From Prosthecobacter debontii (GTDB lineage: Bacteria > Verrucomicrobiota > Verrucomicrobiia > Verrucomicrobiales > Akkermansiaceae): a DNA stretch of 25,053 nucleotides. The stretch lies in NCBI GenBank assembly GCA_945885485.1, contig CAMCYT010000007.1, positions 1 through 25,053 on the forward strand, in the 5' to 3' direction. Numbering within the stretch: the first letter of the stretch is position 1; every line of letters begins with the position of its first letter. A model generated the notes under the pieces. The model searched no databases. It saw only the letters and a program-made list of their open reading frames with translations, and was not told where the DNA came from. The position numbers were made by a program, and so were the translations under genes. Shown here in pieces: positions 1-6,385 of this stretch.

Positions 1-93
1 GGGCGCCGCATGGAATGAGGAAGAATTGGATATTTTAACAGAGCAGCGATTACGATCCGCTTCGCGCGGCGCCCTCGGCGATGGCGCCCTACC

Positions 94-116
94 AAACGCG
101 ATTGAAAATCGCGGTT
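94..116 (-). terminator. Possible weak terminator after gnd
   Basis: A 7-bp perfect stem (97-103 with 107-113) has a 3-nt loop and lies just past the gnd stop. On the minus strand only three T residues follow the stem, so it is a poor intrinsic terminator. The first 90 bases also carry GGCGCC three times. No convincing gene is visible in positions 1-128. Confidence 0.3.
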
Positions 117-128
117 CCTTTCTGAAAC

Positions 129-1547
129 TCATCCAATGACCTCTGGCCAATCGGTATGGAACATTTCACCGCGTGGCTTGTCGGTGCGCTCGTAGGTGTG
201 TGCGCCGAAGAAGTCGCGTTGTGCTTGTAGCAGGTTAGCTGGAAGCACCGCGCTGCGGTAACTATCGTAGTAACCGAGCGATGCACTGAACGCAGGAACC
301 GGGATACCGGCGAGCGTTGCGATGGAAACGACTTCGCGCCAGTTTTGTTGGAACTCGTTGAGGAGTTTCGTGAAGAACGGTGCAAGCATCAGGTTAGTGA
401 GCTTAGGATCTTTGCGATACGCATCGGTGATGTCGTTGAGAAAACGTGCACGGATAATGCAACCGCCACGCCAGATCGCAGCGATCTTGCTGAGGTCGAG
501 TCCCCAGCCTTTTTCAACACCCATCGCAGCGATGAGATCGAGGCCTTGTGCGTAGGAAATGATTTTCGATGCGAACAAGGCATCGTGAACTTTTTTGACG
601 AGCTCGGCTTTCTCGGTGGAAATGATCGCTTCAGGTCCTTTTAGGAATGCACTGGCGGCGACGCGTTTGTCTTTCATGGAAGAGAGAATGCGGGCTTCGA
701 CAGCGGCGTTGATGGTGGAGATCACGACCGCGTTTTCAACGGCGTTAATGAGCGTCCATTTGCCTGTGCCTTTTTGTCCGGCAGTATCGAGAATCTTATC
801 AACCAATGCAGCACCGGTTTCAGGATCGGTTTGTTCGAAAATTTTCGCGGTGATCTGGATCAGATAGCTTTCAAGGTCGCCGTTGTTCCAATCGGTGAAG
901 ACTTTCCCAAGTTCCGCAGAAGTGAAGCCGGCTGCTTTGAAAATGTTGTAGGCTTCGCAAATCAACTGCATGTCGCCGTATTCGATGCCGTTGTGGATCA
1001 TTTTCACGTAGTGACCCGCACCACCGGTGCCGATGTGCGTGACGCATGGCTCGCCATCAACTTTTGCGGAGATACTTTCGAAAATCGGTTTCATCACATC
1101 CCAAGTGGATGTCGGGCCGCCGGGCATGATGGATGGGCCTTTGCGAGCGCCTTCTTCACCACCGGAAACACCGGCACCGATGAAACGGAAGCCGAGATCA
1201 CCAAGCCATTTGTCGCGGCGCTCGGTGTCGGTGTAGAGAGAGTTTCCGCCGTCGATGATGATGTCACCTTTGTCGAGAAGCGGGATGAGCGATTCGATCA
1301 CCGCGTCCACGGGACCACCGGCTTTCACCATGATCATGACCTTGCGCGGCGATGCCAATGACTGCACGAAACCCTCGAGAGTTTCCTCACCAACGATTTT
1401 CTTGTCAGGATGTTTTGCGACAAACTCCTGCATGGCGCTGGTCGTGCGATTATAAACGGAGACTTGAAAACCTCTTGATTCCACGTTTAACACAAGATTC
1501 TGACCCATGACGGCCAGTCCGATTAGTCCAAAGTCACTGTTGCTCAT
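129..1547 (-). CDS. gnd: 6-phosphogluconate dehydrogenase, decarboxylating (NADP+)
   Basis: This enzyme oxidises and decarboxylates 6-phosphogluconate to ribulose 5-phosphate in the cytosolic oxidative pentose phosphate pathway, making NADPH. The 472-residue protein has the usual family length. The N-terminal Rossmann motif GLIGLAVMGQN is at residues 7-17. NRT at 33-35 carries the Arg that normally selects NADP over NAD. The substrate motif VSGGEEGARKGPSIMPGG is at 127-144, and the catalytic segment KMIHNGIEYGDMQ starts at the presumed catalytic Lys182. The ATG at 1547 was chosen because the conserved N-terminus begins there; the frame stays open upstream, but that extension is unlike the family. 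No Shine-Dalgarno sequence precedes it. The gene diverges from pgsA, and its product feeds ribose phosphate to Prs, also encoded in this window. Confidence 0.97.
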   Translation of the reverse strand: MSNSDFGLIGLAVMGQNLVLNVESRGFQVSVYNRTTSAMQEFVAKHPDKKIVGEETLEGFVQSLASPRKVMIMVKAGGPVDAVIESLIPLLDKGDIIIDGGNSLYTDTERRDKWLGDLGFRFIGAGVSGGEEGARKGPSIMPGGPTSTWDVMKPIFESISAKVDGEPCVTHIGTGGAGHYVKMIHNGIEYGDMQLICEAYNIFKAAGFTSAELGKVFTDWNNGDLESYLIQITAKIFEQTDPETGAALVDKILDTAGQKGTGKWTLINAVENAVVISTINAAVEARILSSMKDKRVAASAFLKGPEAIISTEKAELVKKVHDALFASKIISYAQGLDLIAAMGVEKGWGLDLSKIAAIWRGGCIIRARFLNDITDAYRKDPKLTNLMLAPFFTKLLNEFQQNWREVVSIATLAGIPVPAFSASLGYYDSYRSAVLPANLLQAQRDFFGAHTYERTDKPRGEMFHTDWPEVIG

Positions 1548-1562
1548 AATTATTTGCGGCTG

Positions 1563-1576
1563 TCCCGCGCGCGGGA
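1563..1576. promoter_or_regulatory. 14-bp perfect palindrome between divergent gnd and pgsA
   Basis: TCCCGCGCGCGGGA is its own reverse complement. It begins 16 nt upstream of the gnd start, inside the 98-bp divergent spacer, where an operator or overlapping promoter would be expected. A similar stretch (ACGCGCGCGGGA) lies about 50 nt upstream of lepA near 22330-22341. The regulatory role is inference. Confidence 0.3.
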
Positions 1577-1645
1577 AATAAGAGACAAGACGATTCTGTG
1601 CAACACCTTGTTGCCTTTTCTCCATCAATTTTGCACATTCGTCGC

Positions 1646-2239
1646 GTGAACCTCCCAAATGCGATCACTCTTTCACGCCTCGTCCTGACGGCGGCGTTCG
1701 TTTTTTTCGTAGCTTGGGAGAGCATCTGGGGCCATGTCACCGCCTTGATTCTGTTTATCATCGCGGCCGTCAGCGATTTCGTCGATGGCTGGCTGGCGCG
1801 TAAAATGAACCTCGTCACCCCTCTCGGTAAACTGCTCGATCCCCTCGCTGACAAAATCCTCGTCTGCGCCGCCTTCGTGTTTCTTACCGCAAAAGGCATC
1901 TGCCCCGTTTGGATCACCTCCCTCATCATCGGCCGTGAATTCCTCGTCACCGGACTCCGCCAAATCGCCATCGAAGCCGGACAGGTCCTCGCTGCCGACA
2001 ATCTGGGAAAATGGAAAACCACCTTCCAACTCACCTACCTCATCGCCGGCCTAATCTGGCTGACGTTGAAAACTATGACCAGCGTCCCCAGTTCACTAAA
2101 ATTTCTCCAAACTCTCACCATCCCAGAATGGACAGATGGCGGGAGGTTTATGCCGATCACTCTAGTCATCGCCGTTGCACTAACAGTTATCTCAGGTTGT
2201 AACTATGTTTGGTCTTCGCGGTATTTGTTGAAGGGGTGA
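1646..2239 (+). CDS. pgsA: CDP-diacylglycerol--glycerol-3-phosphate 3-phosphatidyltransferase
   Basis: This integral membrane enzyme transfers the phosphatidyl group of CDP-diacylglycerol to glycerol 3-phosphate, giving phosphatidylglycerophosphate for phosphatidylglycerol and cardiolipin. The CDP-alcohol phosphatidyltransferase signature D-x2-DG-x2-AR-x8-G-x3-D-x3-D is complete at residues 44-69 (D44, D47, G48, A51, R52, G61, D65, D69). Several hydrophobic segments surround it. The chosen start is GTG at 1646, because NLPNAITLSR is the typical PgsA N-terminus. An ATG at 1598 would add 16 residues unlike the family. The length of 197 residues is normal. The stop abuts the stop of the convergent cytochrome gene with no spacer. 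A different CDP-alcohol transferase is possible but less likely given the N-terminus. Confidence 0.9.
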   Translation: MNLPNAITLSRLVLTAAFVFFVAWESIWGHVTALILFIIAAVSDFVDGWLARKMNLVTPLGKLLDPLADKILVCAAFVFLTAKGICPVWITSLIIGREFLVTGLRQIAIEAGQVLAADNLGKWKTTFQLTYLIAGLIWLTLKTMTSVPSSLKFLQTLTIPEWTDGGRFMPITLVIAVALTVISGCNYVWSSRYLLKG

Positions 2240-2252
2240 TTATTTCACCCCT
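2232..2252. terminator. Bidirectional hairpin at the pgsA/cytochrome junction
   Basis: An 8-bp perfect stem, AGGGGTGA with TCACCCCT, has a 5-nt loop and straddles both stop codons of the convergent genes. Neither side has a clear T tract, so it may act as a 3'-end stabiliser or a weak bidirectional terminator. The structure is seen; the function is inferred. Confidence 0.4.
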
Positions 2253-4753
2253 AACAAATAAGCGAACAGATCTTTGAGTTCATCCGCATTCAGACGATTG
2301 ATCATCGCTGATGGCATCGGGGACACTTTTGATGGTGCCGTGCTCTTGATGTCGCTGCGGCTGATTTCCAGCTGATTGGTGAAATCAAACGGATTAACTC
2401 CCAGGATCAGTATCTCGTCTTTCTCGTTGAGCACGCGACCCGTGATGCTCGATCCATCGTGCTTCACAATTTCGGTGAATTCGTATTGATCGGAAATCAC
2501 TTGGCTGGGATCGACGATGGAATGTGCGAGGTCTTCGATTTTGAATCGGCCCGAAAGGTTGGTTAGGTCGGGGCCTTGGGCTCCGCCTTCTGCACCGAAT
2601 TTGTGGCAGGTCGCACAGAGCGATGCCTCAAACATGGCTTTGCCATTCTCCAGATTTCGATTGGTCAGGCCTTCGCTTGTGACTTTCTTGATTTCTTCTA
2701 CTGTCCAAGCTCTACCCGGGCCTTTGACTGGGGGCAGGGCTTTCGGTTTTTGCGCAGGGGCTTGCACTTCGGCAGCAAAGAGCTTTTGTTCTTCGGGAGT
2801 GCCGTTTTCATAGATCTGTTTGCGGATCATAGCGATGAATTTGCCGTAGCTATTGCCACCGCTGCGGCTTTCGATTTCTCGGAACCAGTTGAAAACGCGT
2901 CTTCTCTCATCGCCTTTCCAAGGGCCTTTGACAGATCTTAAGCAATAGATGTAATGAATCTGAGCGGTCGGCGGGTGATTCTTGATCACACTATTGATGT
3001 CGTTGCCATATCTCGAATTCCGATCCACCAATGTCTTCCACTCATCCGCATCAGTAGCAGGAGCCTCGTCCATCAGTTTTAAAGTTCTCGAAACGACATT
3101 CGGTGCCTGAAGGTAGCAAAGCATGCGGGCGAGTTCAAAATTCACCAAGCGATCTGTTGCAGGATAGGACGCATCGATTTTTGAAATGACGGCGGTCTTT
3201 TCCTCCGCCGTTGGCTCACCACCGCGAATAAACACCAAGCCAGCGGCTCTCAGCCAATTGATCTGTTGTTGTTGGGAAAGTGTTTTCCAATCGACTTTTA
3301 ACAAGGTTTCCAAAGCGACACTGCGATGTTTTTTACCATCCAATCTGGCAAGTGCCATCGATCCCAAAATGCGCGACCATGAGTCTTTCTGAGATGAAAT
3401 TTTCGGGATCCATCCGGCATCCGGCGAACGTTCCAAAGCGATGCGTGCCATGAAACGTAGGGTGCGCTCTTCAGAACTCAATTGCTTGAGTGCAAGATCC
3501 GCATCGAACTTTTTCGGATCGCGGATCATTTCCGCAAGTTTATCCCGGGTTGAGTTGGGTGTGGATTTTGCGAGTTTAGGTGCGGTGGATTCTTTGCCCG
3601 TATAAACTACTCTCCAGAGATGAGATTTTCCTTTGCGACCACCCGTCGCGAAATACATCGAGCCATCTTTTCCAATGATCGCATCTGTTAGAGGCAATCC
3701 GGCACCGGAGATGAATTCTTCTTTCTCAGCCTTAAACGAGGCGCCATCAGGAGTCAGGTGCACGGCGTAAATCGTCGCGAAGGTCCAATCGAAGGCATAC
3801 AGCGCTTGTTGATATTTCGCAGGAGCTTTGAAGCCGCGACCCGCGAGCATCCCTGTCGGCGATCCCGGACCGATATTGAGAACTGGGCCCATGCTGTCTT
3901 CATAGTAAGTTGGCCATTTTCCGGTGCCATTCCGCCAACCAAGCTCGGTGCCAGGAACAATGTGAGAAATCCGTGTGGGACGATACCACGGCATTCCGAA
4001 ATCCCATTCCATATCCGCATCGTAGGCGAACAACTCGCCGCTGTCGTGGAACGCAGCGTCATAAGTATTGCGTTGCCCCATGGAAACCAACTGCCAATTT
4101 GATCCATCAAGTTGGAAGCGTGCGATGAATCCACCGGGAGCCCATACGTTTGCCGCATGGCCATTACCATCGGGATTTCGCAACACGAGTTGATCCTCCG
4201 CCCATACTTTCGGAGCAAATGAATCCGTGACTTCAGGAACGTGGGCAAAGTTCCCGGTGATCAAATAGACCCACTTCTTGTCAGGAGATAGCACCAAGGA
4301 ATGCACACCGTGCTCACCACCTGCTTTAATCGCTTTTACAAGCTCAAGTTTTTCATAACCCGTTGCGGTTTCTCTAGCTTTCCATACACCCGTTTCCACT
4401 GGGTTTTTCTGCGACCGCTCATTGATCGAAATATAGAGCACACCTTCATGCCAAAGCAGCCCGTGGGCACCACCGATTGGAATATCCAAAGCCTCAACTT
4501 TGGTCTCGCCGCCTGTAAGCGCCGGAACGGTAATACGAAAAAGACCGCCATATTGGTCAGCAGCAATCAATCGACCTTGTCCATCTTCAGTCAAAGCAAC
4601 CCAGCTCCCCTCCTCTTTTTTTACCTCATAGATCTGCTCCAGTTTGAATCCAGCAGCGACTTTGAAATCGGCTGTTTTGTCGGTGACTTGAGCACTGATC
4701 GCTCCATGAAACAATGCCGCAGCGGCAAGTGGGAAGATTATGATTTTTTTCAT
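2240..4753 (-). CDS. Exported beta-propeller/HEAT-like protein with C-terminal cytochrome c domain
   Basis: This is an 837-residue secreted protein with PVC-type architecture. A signal peptide is obvious at about residues 1-22 (MKK, hydrophobic core, cleavage near ISAQ). The next ~400 residues resemble the glucose/sorbosone dehydrogenase-like propeller (VALTEDGQGRLIAADQYGG, GAHGLLW, GTELGWRNGTGKW). An alpha-helical, HEAT-like stretch follows. The C-terminus holds one CxxCH heme site, CATCH at 713-717, and a candidate distal ligand in SPM (Met813). This matches the Pirellula/Verrucomicrobium heme-binding family (TIGR02603 as I recall it). The ATG at 4753 opens the signal peptide; an upstream ATG at 4813 would bury it. 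The role is probably periplasmic oxidation of a sugar or other organic compound with electron transfer through heme. The substrate cannot be told from the sequence. Confidence 0.85.
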   Translation of the reverse strand: MKKIIIFPLAAAALFHGAISAQVTDKTADFKVAAGFKLEQIYEVKKEEGSWVALTEDGQGRLIAADQYGGLFRITVPALTGGETKVEALDIPIGGAHGLLWHEGVLYISINERSQKNPVETGVWKARETATGYEKLELVKAIKAGGEHGVHSLVLSPDKKWVYLITGNFAHVPEVTDSFAPKVWAEDQLVLRNPDGNGHAANVWAPGGFIARFQLDGSNWQLVSMGQRNTYDAAFHDSGELFAYDADMEWDFGMPWYRPTRISHIVPGTELGWRNGTGKWPTYYEDSMGPVLNIGPGSPTGMLAGRGFKAPAKYQQALYAFDWTFATIYAVHLTPDGASFKAEKEEFISGAGLPLTDAIIGKDGSMYFATGGRKGKSHLWRVVYTGKESTAPKLAKSTPNSTRDKLAEMIRDPKKFDADLALKQLSSEERTLRFMARIALERSPDAGWIPKISSQKDSWSRILGSMALARLDGKKHRSVALETLLKVDWKTLSQQQQINWLRAAGLVFIRGGEPTAEEKTAVISKIDASYPATDRLVNFELARMLCYLQAPNVVSRTLKLMDEAPATDADEWKTLVDRNSRYGNDINSVIKNHPPTAQIHYIYCLRSVKGPWKGDERRRVFNWFREIESRSGGNSYGKFIAMIRKQIYENGTPEEQKLFAAEVQAPAQKPKALPPVKGPGRAWTVEEIKKVTSEGLTNRNLENGKAMFEASLCATCHKFGAEGGAQGPDLTNLSGRFKIEDLAHSIVDPSQVISDQYEFTEIVKHDGSSITGRVLNEKDEILILGVNPFDFTNQLEISRSDIKSTAPSKVSPMPSAMINRLNADELKDLFAYLLGVK

Positions 4754-4826
4754 CGGAGAGGAATACTCAACAGGGTATGCTGCAGCTTTCAAATAGATTC
4801 GTTTTACACACAATAAATTTCAGCCC

Positions 4827-5231
4827 ATGAACCTTCCTTCCCCAGACAAAATCGCCGCCCTCGACCAGCGGATGCTGTCGCTTGGGATTGAGCCGGCGGA
4901 TTTATTGGAAAAATTCGTCCGTGGCTCGGGCGCAGGAGGCCAGAAAATCAACAAAACCTCAAACTGCGTCTTTCTCAAACACCTCCCCACCGGCATAGCG
5001 ATCAAGTGCCAGATGGATCGTTCCCGTGAGATGAATCGTTTCCTCGCCCGTAGGGAGCTTTGCGATCAGTTCGACGCCATCGCCAACGGTAAAGCCTCCG
5101 CGAAAACCCAAGCGATCGAGAAAATGCGCCGGCAAAAACGCCGAAGGTCACGTCGTTCTAAGCAACAATCCGTCGCCGACAAACGCATCCTATCTCAGAA
5201 AAAATCCCTCCGCAAACCACCTAGCGAATGA
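4827..5231 (+). CDS. Stand-alone GGQ release-factor-like protein
   Basis: This 134-residue protein consists of a release factor catalytic domain without codon-recognition domains. The GGQ motif sits in GSGAGGQKINKTSN (GGQ at 37-39), the peptidyl-tRNA hydrolysis motif of class I release factors. The C-terminus is very basic (RRQKRRRSRRSK at about 101-112), as in ArfB-type and MTRFR-type rescue factors, where the tail enters the empty mRNA channel of a stalled ribosome. This suggests release of nascent chains from stalled ribosomes. It could instead belong to the small RF-H or 'release factor-like' families, so no symbol is given. The start at 4827 is 73 bp from the divergent cytochrome gene. 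The stop TGA is followed directly by the reverse-strand stop of the dioxygenase, the two together reading TGATCA. Confidence 0.85.
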   Translation: MNLPSPDKIAALDQRMLSLGIEPADLLEKFVRGSGAGGQKINKTSNCVFLKHLPTGIAIKCQMDRSREMNRFLARRELCDQFDAIANGKASAKTQAIEKMRRQKRRRSRRSKQQSVADKRILSQKKSLRKPPSE

Positions 5232-5861
5232 TCAAGCCTTCTCGAGGACGATTTTAAATTCGTAAGTCTCCGGCTCTCCGGGAATTAGCTTCGCGATCAA
5301 AGACGCGCGATCCGCTTCGGGCACACGTTGCAAGAGCTTGTCGCTATCGTTGAGCTTTTCACCGGGGAAATACATCTGGGTGATCAATTCCACGAAACCG
5401 AGCTTGGAAACTTTGAAATGAATGTGCGGCGGACGTGACCAGTCTTTGGATGCTGGGTAAGATCCGGGCACTATCGTTTTAAATTTGAACTCCCCTTTTT
5501 TCCCACTCGGCACAATCGCCCATCCTTGGAAATTCGTATCCAGCGGCGCCTCGTTTTTATCAGTGGGATGATTATACCGACCCGCCGCGTTTGCCTGCCA
5601 TAAATCCACCGTCGCGTCTTCAATGGGTGTGCCATCCGTATTCAAAATAGCTCCCGAAATGATCACCACTTTACCCTGTGCGGTGCCTTCTTGTCCTTCG
5701 ATTTTGGTTAGATCAAAATCTTTGTCCTTCTGCGCCACCACCGGATAAAACGGACCTTCAACTTGCTTTGGTGTCTTCGGCAATTCCTCTGCCGATACTC
5801 CAGTGATACCTACCAGCGCGCCTGTGACCACTCCACCTTTGAAAAATTGCCTGCGTTTCAT
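5232..5861 (-). CDS. Tat-exported intradiol ring-cleavage dioxygenase
   Basis: This 209-residue protein belongs to the intradiol dioxygenase family (protocatechuate 3,4-dioxygenase/catechol 1,2-dioxygenase), non-heme Fe(III) enzymes that split aromatic diols between the hydroxyls. All four expected iron ligands are present: Tyr96 (GRYNHP), Tyr135 (GSYPAS), His146 and His148 (RPPHIHFKV). The start MKRRQFFKGG plus a hydrophobic segment is a twin-arginine signal, so the enzyme should fold in the cytoplasm and act outside it. The ATG at 5861 places the twin Arg near the N-terminus; an ATG at 5876 would add five residues. No partner subunit or beta-ketoadipate pathway genes lie nearby, so the substrate is open. 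Related exported enzymes could act on lignin- or humic-derived catechols. Confidence 0.88.
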   Translation of the reverse strand: MKRRQFFKGGVVTGALVGITGVSAEELPKTPKQVEGPFYPVVAQKDKDFDLTKIEGQEGTAQGKVVIISGAILNTDGTPIEDATVDLWQANAAGRYNHPTDKNEAPLDTNFQGWAIVPSGKKGEFKFKTIVPGSYPASKDWSRPPHIHFKVSKLGFVELITQMYFPGEKLNDSDKLLQRVPEADRASLIAKLIPGEPETYEFKIVLEKA

Positions 5862-5872
5862 AATTTCAGAAA

Positions 5873-6020
5873 TCAACCTGATCTGACCGTCCGTAGCGAG
5901 CTAAGAATTCATGTTTCAATACCTGCCATTTTTAGACCACAATGGGAGCTTAGTGGTAAAAAATAGCCGAAACTCATACCCTATCGCTCTCTAGGGCATT
6001 AGAGAGGTTCGGGCTTTTTT
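5873..6020 (+). ncRNA. Candidate small RNA upstream of the dioxygenase gene
   Basis: A strong intrinsic-terminator shape exists on the plus strand with no plus-strand gene to serve. The inner stem CTCTCTA/TAGAGAG (5987-5993 with 6000-6006) and the outer stem (about 5965-5973 with 6007-6015, one bulge on each side) are followed by six T residues at 6015-6020. A promoter-like pair, TTGAAA at 5839-5844 and TAATTT at 5861-5866 with a 16-bp spacer, would start a transcript near 5873 of about 150 nt. It would begin over the 5' end of the dioxygenase message and run away from it. The hairpin is seen; the promoter and transcript are inference. Confidence 0.3.
5965..6020 (+). terminator. Plus-strand intrinsic terminator without an obvious gene
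   Basis: A two-tier stem-loop (outer AGCCGAAAC with GTTCGGGCT, inner 7-bp stem with 6-nt loop) ends in TTTTTT. The nearest plus-strand gene upstream ends at 5231, more than 700 bp away and on the far side of the dioxygenase. It may end a small RNA or block antisense transcription into the region. Confidence 0.5.
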
Positions 6021-6028
6021 CAAAAATG

Positions 6029-6125
6029 AGGGAGGGAGGAAGAAAGGAGGCAGGAAGCTGATTCTATGAAAAAGAAAATGTTTATTTCTTAACTCCTCAT
6101 CTCCATCTCCATCTCCTCCCTCCCT
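6029..6125. repeat. Purine/pyrimidine inverted repeat in the 5.9-6.4 kb gap
   Basis: AGGGAGGGAGGA at 6029-6040 is matched perfectly by TCCTCCCTCCCT at 6114-6125, 73 nt later. Next to the second arm are tandem CTCCAT units. This is simple-sequence DNA able to form a long hairpin. The rest of the gap (6126-6293) shows no reading frame, promoter or RNA gene that I can support. Confidence 0.5.
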
Positions 6126-6293
6126 GTAAAACAAGCCCAAATCCCAGACGATTTACTAGTAGGTTTCAACCCTCTTCTCCGTATTCTCCATCTTCCGCAG
6201 TTACTTTGATTCAATCATTAGGTCAATAGTTGTCCATGTCCACTACGCTCCCATAATAGTAAAAAGCGCGACTGTAAAAAACATAGAATACGA

Positions 6294-6325
6294 AAAAGCC
6301 GGACAGGAGAACCCGTCCGGCTTTT
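6294..6325 (-). terminator. rpsA terminator
   Basis: An 11-bp perfect stem (AAAAGCCGGAC at 6294-6304 with GTCCGGCTTTT at 6315-6325) has a 10-nt loop. On the minus strand it ends in five T residues. It lies about 60 bp downstream of the rpsA stop and is the clearest intrinsic terminator in the window. Confidence 0.85.
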
Positions 6326-6335
6326 GTGAAAATCT

Positions 6336-6377
6336 CGGGCCGTATTGTTAACCCCTATATGTCGGGGCTACGGCTCG
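6336..6377 (-). other. Nested stem-loop in the rpsA 3' UTR
   Basis: A 9-bp outer stem with one G-U pair (6336-6344 with 6369-6377) encloses a short CCCC/GGGG stem (6352-6355 with 6364-6367). It begins 8 nt after the rpsA stop and precedes the terminator. It may protect the message 3' end. The pairing is seen; the role is inferred. Confidence 0.35.
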
Positions 6378-6385
6378 GATAGAAT

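Noticed and set aside
2..139. Open frame of 45 codons on the plus strand running in from the left edge and overlapping the gnd 3' end by 11 bp.
   Set aside because: It could be the tail of a convergent gene, but a stop-free run of this length is not rare by chance, its sequence matches nothing I recognise, and it contains a hairpin after the gnd stop.
774..1361. A 195-codon plus-strand frame opposite gnd.
   Set aside because: It is antisense to conserved gnd codons, and the translation shows no domain.
4301..4816. A 171-codon plus-strand frame opposite the 5' end of the cytochrome gene.
   Set aside because: The translation is a Phe/Cys/Ser-rich shadow of the minus-strand gene, which has a clear signal peptide and propeller motifs.
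6000..6020. GGTTCG near a hairpin, considered as a tRNA T-loop.
   Set aside because: No acceptor, D or anticodon arms can be drawn; the element fits a terminator instead.
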